From assembly GCA_052389435.1 (NCBI GenBank), contig JBQTIB010000066.1, positions 43,493 to 107,492 of the forward strand: 64,000 nucleotides of DNA, written 5' to 3'. Shown in pieces: positions 1 through 7,540 of this stretch. A program made the translations under genes and the position numbers. The first letter of the stretch is position 1, and each line of letters starts with the position of its first letter. The notes under the pieces were generated by a model. The model ran no database searches. It saw only the letters and a list, made by a program, of their open reading frames with translations, and had not been told where the DNA came from. Origin of the DNA: JBQTKD01 sp052389435 (GTDB taxonomy: Bacteria > Actinomycetota > Actinomycetes > Sporichthyales > Sporichthyaceae).

Positions 1-1229
1 CCCCGGTCGTAGAGGCGTTGGTCGTTGAACGGGAAGTCGGTGGAGTTGTACAGCCCGTGCTCGATGCAGCTGCAGCCGTTGTCGTACGGATTGACGACGA
101 AGCCGTGCTCGGCGCCCGTGGGGTCCAAGGCCACCCGGGTCGTCGCCGCCGGAAAGTCCGCCAGCTCCGTCCAGCCGCCGGTCAGCCGCGGGAGCTCCCA
201 GCTCGTCACCTTCGCGGCCGGCTGCGGGACGTCCTGACGCTGCATCAGGTGGGTGTCGAACCAGGACAGCATCGCGTTGAGGCCGGCCTGGAACTGCGGG
301 AGGCCGGGGGCGAACTCGCCGTGCGCGCCCGGGAGCATCAGCAGGGCGGTCTGATCCTTGGCGCCGAGGTAGTTGCGAACGGTGCCCTGCGGGAACAGGT
401 CGTTCCAGCCGCCGATCGCGAGGGTCGGCACGTCGGAGGCGTCGACGGCCCCGGTGTCGATCGCCAGCGAGCGCCAGTAGCCGTCGTAGAGGGGATGTTC
501 CCGCGCTCGCTGCTCGAAGGCGGCGAAGTGCGGAAGCGACTGCGCCGAGGCGACGGGGCTCTGGTCCACGGTCGAGGTTGCCCAGGTGACGCCCGGCCAC
601 CAGCGCAGCGTGGTCCCGCGGGCGCCTCCCGGGTAGACCATCTCCCGATAGACCTCGTTGTAGGCGGCCACGGGGACAGCGGCCTTCAGGTGCGGCGGGT
701 TGGTGGCCAGGGCCTTCATCGTGGCGATGCCGCCGTAGCTGATGCCCGTCTGCCCGACGCGGCCGGTGCTCCACGGCTGGGTCCCGGCCCACTCGACGAG
801 GTCGTAGTTGTCGCGCGACTCCTGCTCCTGGAACGGCGCCCAGACGCCAGGCGTACCGCCCGTCCCGCGCGGAGAGCACGACAGCGTCGCGTAACCGCGC
901 TCGGCGAGGCCCTCGGCCATCTCGGAGAACGCGACCTTCTGCAGCGCCCGATAGGCGAAGAAGTTCGCGATCACCACCGGCCGCCGGTCCGGCCCCACGG
1001 GTGCGATTTTCGTGCAGCGCATCCCGACCCCGTCGCGCATCGGAACGTGGACTTCCTCGACCACGATCGAGAACTCGCGGGGCCGTTCGTAGGACAGCCA
1101 CGCCGGCGCGTCCGCGGCCCGCGCTGCGGGGGCGTCCGCGGCCCGAGCCGCCGGGGAGACGAGACCACTCGCGCCGACGGCGAGCGCCAGTGCGAAGACG
1201 GAACCGGTCAGCCGGCGCAGTGCACTCAC
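1..1229 (-). CDS. Secreted CocE/NonD-family hydrolase (partial)
   Basis: Predicted exported alpha/beta-hydrolase of the CocE/NonD (peptidase S15-like) family, acting on acyl esters or acyl-peptides outside the membrane. The frame opens with GTG at 1229 behind GAGGGA and runs off the left edge, so about 409 residues are visible and the C-terminal beta-sandwich domain is cut. Residues 1-31 form a signal peptide (basic start, ALALAVGASGL core, ARA cleavage region). The family start motif VPMRDGVGMR lies near residue 62, SPRGTGGTPG near 119, and the nucleophile elbow GISYGG places the serine at residue 165; GGWNDLFPQG probably holds the acid and GAHGEF the histidine. Substrate unknown. It is separated from the upstream DinB gene by a hairpin terminator, so it is probably transcribed alone. 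Confidence 0.85.
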   Translation of the reverse strand, partial: MSALRRLTGSVFALALAVGASGLVSPAARAADAPAARAADAPAWLSYERPREFSIVVEEVHVPMRDGVGMRCTKIAPVGPDRRPVVIANFFAYRALQKVAFSEMAEGLAERGYATLSCSPRGTGGTPGVWAPFQEQESRDNYDLVEWAGTQPWSTGRVGQTGISYGGIATMKALATNPPHLKAAVPVAAYNEVYREMVYPGGARGTTLRWWPGVTWATSTVDQSPVASAQSLPHFAAFEQRAREHPLYDGYWRSLAIDTGAVDASDVPTLAIGGWNDLFPQGTVRNYLGAKDQTALLMLPGAHGEFAPGLPQFQAGLNAMLSWFDTHLMQRQDVPQPAAKVTSWELPRLTGGWTELADFPAATTRVALDPTGAEHGFVVNPYDNGCSCIEHGLYNSTDFPFNDQRLYDR

Positions 1230-1360
1230 GGTCGCTCCCTCGCGCCCGGACTGTCCGGTTCGTCCCGCCAGAGTAGGCGGAAGGGAACGGCCTGTCGGCG
1301 AAATCGTGGCCGCAACCGCAGTGGCTCGTCGACGCGGAGAGCTCCGAAAATCGAGACCCT

Positions 1361-1393
1361 ATGACTGTGGAGGCTGACAGCCCCCACGGTCAT
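1361..1393 (-). terminator. Hairpin terminator after DinB gene
   Basis: A 15-bp stem (1361-1375 with 1379-1393) has one mismatch and one G-T pair and closes on a 3-nt loop. It begins directly at the stop codon of the DinB gene and ahead of the hydrolase gene on the same strand, so it most likely ends the DinB transcript. Confidence 0.6.
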
Positions 1394-1951
1394 TCAGCCC
1401 ATCGTGCGGGCGCCGTCGAGGGACTCGCGCAGGATGTCCGCGTGGCCCGCGTGCTGGGCGGTCTCGGCCACGATGTGGGTGAAGACCCGGCGCGCGGTCC
1501 AGCGGGCGCCCGGCGGGAACCACGGGGCCTCGGGCAGCGGGTGGGACGAGTTCAGGTCCACTGCGGCCAGGAGCGCGTCGGTGCGCGCGGCGATCTCCTC
1601 GTACTCCGCCAGCACGCTCGCCAGGGTCTCGCCCGCCAGGAGGCGGAAGGAGTTCTCGTGGGCGGCGTAGGAGTCCTCGGTCGTCTCCATCGCCGAGGCG
1701 CCCTGCTCGACGAAGTTCGCCCAACCGCGCTCGCAGAACGCGACGTGCTTGATCAGGCCGCCGATCGTGAGCTCGCTGACCGTGGTGCGCCGGGCCGCGT
1801 CCTGCTCGGACAGGCCGTTGGCCGTCACGCGCAGGAAGAAGCGATGCTTGGTCAGCAGGTCGAGCAGGTCCGCGCGCTCGATCGCGCTCGGGTCGGTGGA
1901 CTCGACGGTCGCCGTCGGGGTCATCGCCTTGTACTCCTCGATCGTGGTCAT
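1394..1951 (-). CDS. DinB-family protein
   Basis: A 185-residue protein of the DinB/YfiT-like four-helix-bundle superfamily, whose members are often metal-dependent thiol transferases. The first half carries the family pattern: LLDLLTKHRFFLR, the Leu/Ser-rich stretch LTIGGLIKHVAFCERGW with a conserved helical histidine, and a later HIVAETAQHAGHADILRE segment that supplies the other metal-binding histidines. ATG at 1951 follows a GAGAGG site. It is divergent from a WYL regulator with a perfect inverted repeat in the 95-bp gap, so that regulator probably controls it. The thiol or substrate used is not visible from sequence. Confidence 0.8.
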   Translation of the reverse strand: MTTIEEYKAMTPTATVESTDPSAIERADLLDLLTKHRFFLRVTANGLSEQDAARRTTVSELTIGGLIKHVAFCERGWANFVEQGASAMETTEDSYAAHENSFRLLAGETLASVLAEYEEIAARTDALLAAVDLNSSHPLPEAPWFPPGARWTARRVFTHIVAETAQHAGHADILRESLDGARTMG

Positions 1952-2002
1952 CTGGTCGGCCTCTCGGTGTGCGGTTGGTGCCGGCGAGAACGACGCTAGG
2001 AG

Positions 2003-2029
2003 AATTGCGGTCAGTTTCTGTCCGCAATT
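2003..2029. promoter_or_regulatory. Inverted-repeat operator between DinB and WYL genes
   Basis: Perfect 8-bp arms AATTGCGG (2003-2010) and CCGCAATT (2022-2029) are separated by 11 bp. The repeat sits in the 95-bp divergent intergenic region, 18 bp before the regulator start. It is the natural candidate operator for the WYL regulator acting on itself and on the DinB gene. Confidence 0.6.
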
Positions 2030-2046
2030 GCGAGAGACTTCGAGGC

Positions 2047-3012
2047 ATGGCCAATACGAGCTCCCGGACGCTGCGACTGCTGTCCCTGCTGCAGGCCCAC
2101 CGGCACTGGCGCGGCGGCGAACTCGCCGAGCGCCTCGGCGTCTCCGAGCGCACGCTGCGCCGGGACGTCGAGCGGCTGCGGGACCTCGGCTACGACGTCG
2201 ACGCCAGCCCGGGCGTGGACGGCGGCTACCACCTGCGGGCGGGCACCGCGCTGCCGCCGCTGACGATCGACGACGAGGAGGCCGTCGCGCTCGCAGTCGG
2301 CATGCAGGCGGCCGCCGACGGGGCGCTGCCGGGCATCGAGGAGGCCTCGATCCGCGCGCTCGGCAAGGTCGTGCAGGTGATGCCGCCGCGGCTGCGGCGC
2401 CGGGTCGACGCCCTGCGCGAGATGACCGTGCCCGCGGCCTGGAACTCCACCAGCGGCGGCCCGCCCGTGGACACCTCGGCCCTCGTCGCGGTGGCGCAGG
2501 CCTGCCGAGACGGCGAACGGCTGCGGTTCGCCTACAGCGCGCGCGAGGCCGAGGACACCTACCGCCACGTCGAGCCCCACCGCCTCGTGCGGCTCGGGCG
2601 GCGCTGGTACCTGGCGGCGTGGGACCTCGACCGGGCCGACTGGCGCAGCTTCCGCCTCGACCGGCTCCGCGAACCGCGCGGCACCGGCGCCCGGTTTGCG
2701 CCGCGCGTCCCGCCCGGCGGGGATGCCGCAGAGTACGTGAAGTCCTCGATCGTCGGGCTGCGGGACCCCCAGCAGGTGGTGGTCGAAGTGGCGGCGCCGG
2801 CGGAGACGGTGCGTGGGCGGATCGGCCGGTGGGCGAGGGTCGAAGAGTCGGCCGAGGGGTGCTGTCGCGTGGAGATGACGGCGGATCAGCTCGAGTGGCC
2901 CGCGATGGCGCTGGGCTCGCTCGGCGCCGAGTTCACGGTGCTGGAGCCGGCGGAGCTGCGGACCTATCTGCGCGACTGGGCCGAGCGGTTCGCTCGGGCG
3001 ACGGCGCTCTGA
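2047..3012 (+). CDS. HTH/WYL-domain transcriptional regulator (YafY/PafBC type)
   Basis: A 321-residue DNA-binding regulator. Residues 1-60 form a winged helix of the DeoR/HTH_11 type (RTLRLLSLLQAHRHWRGGEL, then SERTLRRDVERLRDLGYDV). The centre is a WYL domain with the diagnostic WYLAAWDLDRADWRSFRLDR, and the tail is the WCX extension. WYL domains bind nucleotide or single-stranded nucleic acid ligands that tune the HTH. ATG at 2047 is chosen because the frame upstream of it runs into the divergent promoter and operator. Its partner gene is the adjacent divergent DinB gene. The ligand is unknown. Confidence 0.88.
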   Translation: MANTSSRTLRLLSLLQAHRHWRGGELAERLGVSERTLRRDVERLRDLGYDVDASPGVDGGYHLRAGTALPPLTIDDEEAVALAVGMQAAADGALPGIEEASIRALGKVVQVMPPRLRRRVDALREMTVPAAWNSTSGGPPVDTSALVAVAQACRDGERLRFAYSAREAEDTYRHVEPHRLVRLGRRWYLAAWDLDRADWRSFRLDRLREPRGTGARFAPRVPPGGDAAEYVKSSIVGLRDPQQVVVEVAAPAETVRGRIGRWARVEESAEGCCRVEMTADQLEWPAMALGSLGAEFTVLEPAELRTYLRDWAERFARATAL

Positions 3013-3044
3013 GGCACAGTCAGGGTTCCCTCGCGAGCGCGGCC

Positions 3045-3428
3045 TCAGGCATCGTCGAGACGTTCGGCGTTCGCGTGGATGGCGTCGTGCACGTACTGGG
3101 CGAGGCCCGGCGCGACGCTTTCGTAGTTTCCGGCGAAGCGCGGGTCGGCGAGATAGAGCTTCGCGAGCTTGCGGTGCATCTGCGGATCGACGTCGTAGAA
3201 CCAGCGCGTCAGATGTTGGCGGTGGTCCTCGGCGGCGAGGAGGGCGGCGCCGGCGTCTGGCGCACAGCCCTCGCGCATCGCCTCGGCGAAGGCGACCACG
3301 CTCGCGGCAGCCTCTGCCTTGATCAGCGACCAGTGGTCGGGGGTGTACCCGGCTGCCCGGCGCGCGGACTCCCGCCATGCCTCGGTCTGGCCCCAGCGCC
3401 GTTCGGTCTCGGCGGCGTACTGACCCAT
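3045..3428 (-). CDS. Stand-alone TipAS antibiotic-recognition domain protein
   Basis: A 127-residue all-helical protein that resembles the TipAS drug-binding domain. In TipA, SkgA and Mta this domain follows a MerR-type DNA-binding domain and captures thiopeptides or other drugs. The N-terminal RRWGQTEAWRESARRAAGYT and the later WFYDVDPQMHRKLAKLYL and DPRFAGNYESVAPGLAQYVHDAI follow the family. No DNA-binding part precedes it: ATG at 3428 opens straight into TipAS, so it could sequester a drug, as free TipAS or AlbA does, rather than regulate. It converges with the WYL regulator gene. Confidence 0.75.
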   Translation of the reverse strand: MGQYAAETERRWGQTEAWRESARRAAGYTPDHWSLIKAEAAASVVAFAEAMREGCAPDAGAALLAAEDHRQHLTRWFYDVDPQMHRKLAKLYLADPRFAGNYESVAPGLAQYVHDAIHANAERLDDA

Positions 3429-3510
3429 GGCGGACTCCGTTTCCTGTGCGCGACCGATCGCCGCGCGTCTACGACAGCTTGCGTCGCACGGGGGACGCGC
3501 TCAACAGGGT

Positions 3511-3837
3511 TTAGGAGCCGGCGGCCACGCGCAGCGCCTCCGCGCTGTTGGAGGCGCGCGCGAGCAGGGAGCGAAGGTGGTCGTTGGCCGCCTGGGCGTC
3601 GGGGTGGGACTCCTCGCGCTGCGGCACCCGCAGCGTCAGGTCGGCCAGGCCCCCGGAGCCGTCGGTGGCGCGTAGGAATCGGGCGATTCCGTTCGGATCG
3701 CCGTCCTCGACCCGCCAGCGGCACTGGTCCACCTCGTCGGCCCAGCTCGGCTCGTCGTGGCCGCGCAGATGCGCGACGACTTCGCGCAGCGTGGCAACCA
3801 GGCTCGCGCGTTCGCGATCGGTCGATGCCGGCGCCAT
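3511..3837 (-). CDS. Small acidic protein, DUF6966-like
   Basis: A 108-residue soluble protein of unknown function. Its core, SWADEVDQCRWRVEDGDPNG followed by a Gly-rich FLRATDGSGGLADLTL, resembles the DUF6966 family found in many bacteria; I make that link from memory with moderate certainty. ATG at 3837 overlaps the stop of the upstream BrkB-type gene in a TGATG arrangement, so the two are probably translationally coupled. Nothing in the sequence gives a catalytic role. Confidence 0.6.
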   Translation of the reverse strand: MAPASTDRERASLVATLREVVAHLRGHDEPSWADEVDQCRWRVEDGDPNGIARFLRATDGSGGLADLTLRVPQREESHPDAQAANDHLRSLLARASNSAEALRVAAGS

Positions 3838-4703
3838 CAGGTCTCCGTCCGTTCGAGCAGACTGCACGGATACAGGCGGTGCTTGAGCACCACGTTGAGC
3901 TGAGCACCGAGCAGTGTCACGTTCGACTGTAGGTAGAACCACCAGAGAATCGTGATGACGGTCGCGAACGTCCCGTAGGTGGGGGCTGCGTCGTGCAGGT
4001 ACCGAGTGATGATGACCGAGGAGGTGGCCTTCAAAACCCAGAACGCCAGCCCGGCGCAGATTGCTCCCGGCAGAACGTCGCGCAGGGAGATCCGCGAATC
4101 GGTCAGGATTCGAAACGCGGCGACGAACAGGCCCACGTCGACGCCGATCGTCAGCGCAAATCCGAGCGCCCGACCCAGCGGCCCGGGGTCGAAGTAGACG
4201 TTCTCGCCGGACAAGAACCCGATGAGCGCCGCGCTGGCCAGCAGTCCGAGGCCGATGGTCGACATGGCCAGCACGCTCCGCCGAAGCTGTTCGAGGAAGC
4301 CGGGGCCCTGCTCGAGTGGCACGTCCCAGACCGAGTTGAACGCGAACTGGGTGACCCGTACGACCGCAGACCCGCTCCACAGGGCCGACAGCAGCCCGAC
4401 CACGAGCGCGAAGACGCTGCCGTTCAGTCCGCCGATCGTGTTCAGGTCCAGCAGCGGCAGGTAGCCGGCGACGATCTCCATCGTCTTCTGCTTCTCCTCC
4501 TCCGGAACGAGGAAGCTCAGCAGGGTCACCAGCGTCAGCAGCAGCGGAAACAGGGAGAAGAACGCCCAGAAGGCCATCATCGCGGCCAGGTGCGTGGTCC
4601 GGTCGCGGTAGAACTTCGCCAGGGTCGCGACGGGGATGGCCAGCCAGGTCCGCTCGCCCTGCACGGCGTCGAACCGGGCAAGGCGACGCCGCAGGACCAC
4701 CAC
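3837..4703 (-). CDS. YihY/BrkB-family inner-membrane protein
   Basis: An integral membrane protein of the YihY/virulence-factor-BrkB family, with about six membrane segments. Family landmarks are HLAAMMAFWAFFSLFPLLL near the start, GLLSALWSGSAVVRVTQFAF, and the C-terminal TYGTFATVITILWWFYLQSN. The function of the family is not settled; it was once misassigned as RNase BN. The frame stays open upstream through two tRNA genes, so the true start must lie after them. I prefer GTG at 4703 behind GGACGGGG, giving about 288 residues, with GTG at 4664 as alternative. It is coupled to the following small protein. Confidence 0.8.
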   Translation of the reverse strand: MVVLRRRLARFDAVQGERTWLAIPVATLAKFYRDRTTHLAAMMAFWAFFSLFPLLLTLVTLLSFLVPEEEKQKTMEIVAGYLPLLDLNTIGGLNGSVFALVVGLLSALWSGSAVVRVTQFAFNSVWDVPLEQGPGFLEQLRRSVLAMSTIGLGLLASAALIGFLSGENVYFDPGPLGRALGFALTIGVDVGLFVAAFRILTDSRISLRDVLPGAICAGLAFWVLKATSSVIITRYLHDAAPTYGTFATVITILWWFYLQSNVTLLGAQLNVVLKHRLYPCSLLERTET

Positions 4704-4876
4704 CGCCCACCCCGTCCGATCATGGAACCCGTCGGCGACAGCGTCCCAGACCGTTGGGGTGTCGACGGAGAGGTGGAGACTTAACTGGTGTTGCGTTCCT
4801 GTGGCCGCGGACCGCTTCGGTTGTTTCTTCTGTACCTCTGCGTCGACGCTTCGCCGAGGTCTGGCGACGGCCACAG

Positions 4877-4947
4877 CAACGGCTGTAGGAATCGAACCCA
4901 CGCGGAGAGGGTTGGAGCCTCTCGTGCTTCCACTACACCAAGCCGTT
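4877..4947 (-). tRNA. tRNA-Trp-type (anticodon CCA)
   Basis: A complete 71-nt cloverleaf reads on the minus strand. The acceptor is AACGGCT pairing with AGCCGTT, the D stem GTGT/GCAC with GG in the loop, the anticodon stem AGAGG/CCTCT, and the T arm GTGGG-TTCGATT-CCTAC. The loop CTCCAAC puts CCA at positions 34-36. A1-U72 and discriminator G73 are what bacterial TrpRS expects. CCA is not encoded. The body is unlike ordinary actinobacterial tRNA-Trp (C38 instead of A38, different acceptor), so it is probably a second, divergent copy. It lies 10 bp downstream of the other tRNA. Confidence 0.75.
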
Positions 4948-4957
4948 CGGACAGGCG

Positions 4958-5030
4958 TACTCGGTGAGGGACTCGAACCCTCGATCAACGCCTCATGAGG
5001 GCGCCGCTCTCGCCGCTGAGCCAACCGAGC
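4958..5030 (-). tRNA. tRNA with anticodon CAT (Met-type)
   Basis: A complete 73-nt cloverleaf. The acceptor GCTCGGT pairs with ACCGAGT (G1-U72 wobble), the D stem is GCTC/GAGC, the anticodon stem GCGCC/GGCGT, and the T arm GAGGG-TTCGAGT-CCCTC, with discriminator A73. The loop CTCATGA gives CAT. It is not an initiator, because there is no C1xA72 mismatch and no GGG/CCC anticodon stem. It could be elongator Met or, if C34 becomes lysidine, Ile2. G at position 37 is unusual. The 3' CCA is not encoded. Confidence 0.8.
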
Positions 5031-5105
5031 CTGTGCTCGTACGGTAGGACGGCGTAGGCCCGAAACGCATCCGAATTGACGGCAGCGAGGCCATCTGACG
5101 TGGTG

Positions 5106-5858
5106 TCAGGCCGCGCGGCGCCGGCCGACGAGGAATTCCCCCGCGATGCGAGCCGGTGGGCAGAGCGTCTGGCCGTAGCGGGCGAACAGCTCGTCGCGGT
5201 CGTCGAACCAGCCGAGGTCCGCGAGCACGCGGCTGGAGAGGTCGCAGGCCGACGGCGCACCGGAGGCCGCGCTGGTGCGTCCCTCCCAGTCGACGGTGCG
5301 GCAGGTGGGCGCGTCGAACAGGGTTTGCGGCCCGGAGTTGCCGAAGGCCGCCGACGGGTCCGCGGGGAGTTCGTGCCAGGGCAGGAACAGTTCGGAGAAG
5401 TTCACCCAGGAGTCCTCGACGGCGAACTCGGGCCAGGCCAGAACCACGGCGTGCGGCACCAGCTGCCGCAGGCGAGGGAAACGCGGAAGCCAGAACCGGC
5501 CGTCGACGAGCAGGCCGCGCACCCGACTCGGAGTGCCGTTCGCCCGGGCGACGGCCTCGAGCACCGCCATGCGCTGGCTGCACGAACCGCGGCCGCGACG
5601 CAGCGTTCGGGACGCGGGCTGGGCGTCGTCGAGGGCGTAGGCGGCGGGCACGGCGCCGGAAATCAGGGTGTGGGCGCTGCGCAGACCCTCGCGCGGATCG
5701 GCCCAGGCCTGCTCCACCGTCGCCGTCAGCGCCTGCACCTCGGCGGAGTGCCAGTCGAGGATCCCGGTCGGGTCGGTGCTCCCCGGCGTCGACCGGGACG
5801 TGGCGCGGTCGATCGGCGAACGGTCGATCCACCACGGGGTCACCAGCCGGCAGGTCAC
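5106..5858 (-). CDS. Transglutaminase-like domain protein
   Basis: A roughly 250-residue soluble protein with a transglutaminase-like core. GRGSCSQRMAVLEAVARANG carries the expected cysteine at the start of a helix, and PSRVRGLLVDGRFWLPRFP with HAVVLAWPEF supplies the strand and histidine region. Such proteins may be cysteine proteases or amidases; no substrate can be named. GTG at 5858 begins 14 bp after the stop of the preceding small gene on the same strand, suggesting a two-gene unit. The ribosome site (GGGCGG) is weak, and GTG at 5843 is possible. Confidence 0.65.
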   Translation of the reverse strand: MTCRLVTPWWIDRSPIDRATSRSTPGSTDPTGILDWHSAEVQALTATVEQAWADPREGLRSAHTLISGAVPAAYALDDAQPASRTLRRGRGSCSQRMAVLEAVARANGTPSRVRGLLVDGRFWLPRFPRLRQLVPHAVVLAWPEFAVEDSWVNFSELFLPWHELPADPSAAFGNSGPQTLFDAPTCRTVDWEGRTSAASGAPSACDLSSRVLADLGWFDDRDELFARYGQTLCPPARIAGEFLVGRRRAA

Positions 5859-5872
5859 CCGCCCAGAGTGCC

Positions 5873-6100
5873 TCAGGCCTGCCCCTGGCGCAGGGCTTCG
5901 CACAGGTCCGCGGCGGCGAGCAGTTCCGCGGCGAGGGTGCGGGCCGCGTCGGGGTCCAGACCGCAGTCCTCCTCGATCGTCACGACCCAGCTGCCGTCGA
6001 GGTGGTTCGCCTTGTTCACCCCGCACCCCGCCCACAGGAACGTGGAGGGCATCGGCGAGGTCAGCAGCGTGGCGGGGATGGCGTACAAGGCGGGCTCCAA
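5873..6100 (-). CDS. Small conserved-type hypothetical protein
   Basis: A 75-residue protein of unknown function. The C-terminal half (LDGSWVVTIEEDCGLDPDAA then a helix of Ala/Leu) looks like a folded unit; the N-terminal part is less regular. TTG at 6100 is the longest start, and ATG at 6052 would trim 16 residues; neither has a strong ribosome site. It lies 14 bp upstream of the transglutaminase-like gene and is probably co-transcribed. Confidence 0.5.
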   Translation of the reverse strand: MEPALYAIPATLLTSPMPSTFLWAGCGVNKANHLDGSWVVTIEEDCGLDPDAARTLAAELLAAADLCEALRQGQA

Positions 6101-6257
6101 GGTCGATACACGTCGTTTCCTGCGGTAGCACGAGTAAGAGGCATCCTGTCCGGACAGTCACTGGGCCGTTCGCATCGACACGGGTCGGGCGAACGGATGT
6201 CGCCCGATCGGGTGAATGCGTGGATACGCTCGCCGGGTCGACGGGAGGGAGTCACGC

Positions 6258-7223
6258 GTGGGGACGTCGAAGGCGGTGAGCCGCACCGTCTACAGCAACG
6301 GCATGCCCGGCGGCGTGGAGGGCAACGAGAGCACCGACTTCGTCTGGGTCAACCTCACCCAGCCCACGCCCGAGCAGTTGACCGGCGCGGCGCGCGAGTT
6401 CGGCCTCGACGAGCCGCTCGTCGTGGATGCGCTCTCCCCCCACCAGCGGCCGCGGCTGATCGTCCACGGCCAGGCCGTGCAGGTCGTGCTGAAGCCGGTG
6501 CACTACGTCGACAGCTCCGAGGTCGTCGAGGTCACCGAACTCGTCCTGTTCCTCGGCCCGCGCTTCCTGCTCACGGTGCAGCGCGGCGACACCCGCATTC
6601 TCGACCACGCGCGCGAGAACCTCGACGCCTCGCCGGGTCTGGCGCTGACGCCGACGGACGTGCTGGTGCGGGTCGTGCGGATGGTCGTCGACCAGTACGA
6701 AGACGCCATCGACGGCCTGCGCAACGACGTCGACGAGATCGAAGAGGCGGTGTTCGGCCCCGCCGGCGTCGACCGGTCCGAGCGCATCTACAAGCTCAAA
6801 CAGGAGGTCGCCGAGTTCCGGCGCGCCGTACAGCCCCGCGTGCTGGACCGCCTCGCCAACCGGGAGCTCGGGCTCGAGCCCGAAGCCGCCCCGGAGTTCC
6901 GTACGGCGCACGGCCACCTGTGCCAGGTCGACGAGGCGATCGAAAGCATCGACCGCCTGCTGTCCGACGTCCTGGCGGCCAACGTCGCGCGGGTCACCGC
7001 GATGCAGAGCGAGATCGCGCTGCGTCAGAACGAGGACATGCGCAAGATCTCCGCCTGGGCGGCGATCGCGCTGGTCCCGACGGCCGTCGCCGGCATCTAC
7101 GGCATGAACTTCGACCACATGCCCGAACTGCGCTGGCGCCTCGGGTACCCGCTGGCGCTCACGGTCATCGCCGTCGTGTGCCTGACGCTCTACCGGACCT
7201 TCAAGAAGAAGGGCTGGCTCTAG
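6258..7223 (+). CDS. CorA-family magnesium/divalent metal transporter
   Basis: A 321-residue CorA-type channel for Mg2+ or related divalent ions. The large N-terminal cytoplasmic domain ends in long helices (NEDMRKISAWAAIALVPTAV). The signature YGMNF sits at the end of the first membrane segment, followed by a second membrane segment and a basic tail FKKKGWL. GTG at 6258 is chosen for the strong GGGAGGGAG site 7 bp upstream. The protein works as a pentamer in the inner membrane. It stands alone between genes on the other strand, with no sign of an Mg2+ sensor leader. Confidence 0.9.
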   Translation: MGTSKAVSRTVYSNGMPGGVEGNESTDFVWVNLTQPTPEQLTGAAREFGLDEPLVVDALSPHQRPRLIVHGQAVQVVLKPVHYVDSSEVVEVTELVLFLGPRFLLTVQRGDTRILDHARENLDASPGLALTPTDVLVRVVRMVVDQYEDAIDGLRNDVDEIEEAVFGPAGVDRSERIYKLKQEVAEFRRAVQPRVLDRLANRELGLEPEAAPEFRTAHGHLCQVDEAIESIDRLLSDVLAANVARVTAMQSEIALRQNEDMRKISAWAAIALVPTAVAGIYGMNFDHMPELRWRLGYPLALTVIAVVCLTLYRTFKKKGWL

Positions 7224-7243
7224 CCGAGGTCCGAACGTTCCGG

Positions 7244-7387
7244 CTAGCGGCTGAGCAGCAGCGCCAGGAACGAGAAGCGGGTCGGAGTCGCGGTCCTGGC
7301 CGGCGCGGGGCGAACGCCGGGCCACGGGGGCTCGGTACGAGTCTGCGGCGGCATCGGGCCCTCGAACAGATCGCCGTGCATACCCAT
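7244..7387 (-). CDS. Small proline-rich hypothetical protein
   Basis: A 47-residue predicted protein starting at ATG 7387. The case for it is the ribosome site: GAGGAGGACCC immediately precedes the ATG. The peptide begins MGMHGDLFEGPMPPQ, is proline- and arginine-rich in the middle and ends in a short hydrophobic tail. I recognise no family. It faces the divergent MmyB-type regulator and converges with the CorA gene. Confidence 0.5.
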   Translation of the reverse strand: MGMHGDLFEGPMPPQTRTEPPWPGVRPAPARTATPTRFSFLALLLSR

Positions 7388-7540
7388 GGGTCCTCCTCGA
7401 CCGCGTTCCTGATCGAAAGGTAGAACGGTCCGCGATCGCCCGCGGGCGAAATGGGAAACGATCAACCGTTCGGCCGAGGTGGTGGCTCTTTACCCTCGGG
7501 GTAATCGTCACGATTCCCCCGGCCGGCTAGCGTTCGGGCC

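Noticed and set aside
3511..4710. 399-codon frame starting at 4710 that would fuse the small DUF6966-like protein to upstream sequence
   Set aside because: The upstream part is an out-of-frame shadow of the BrkB gene; only the last 108 codons read as protein, starting at ATG 3837.
4877..4947. tRNA-Gly(TCC) reading of the second tRNA
   Set aside because: A TCC anticodon would need a shifted loop that breaks the 5-bp stem; the cloverleaf is complete and standard only with CCA at 34-36, and A1-U72 with G73 favours Trp.
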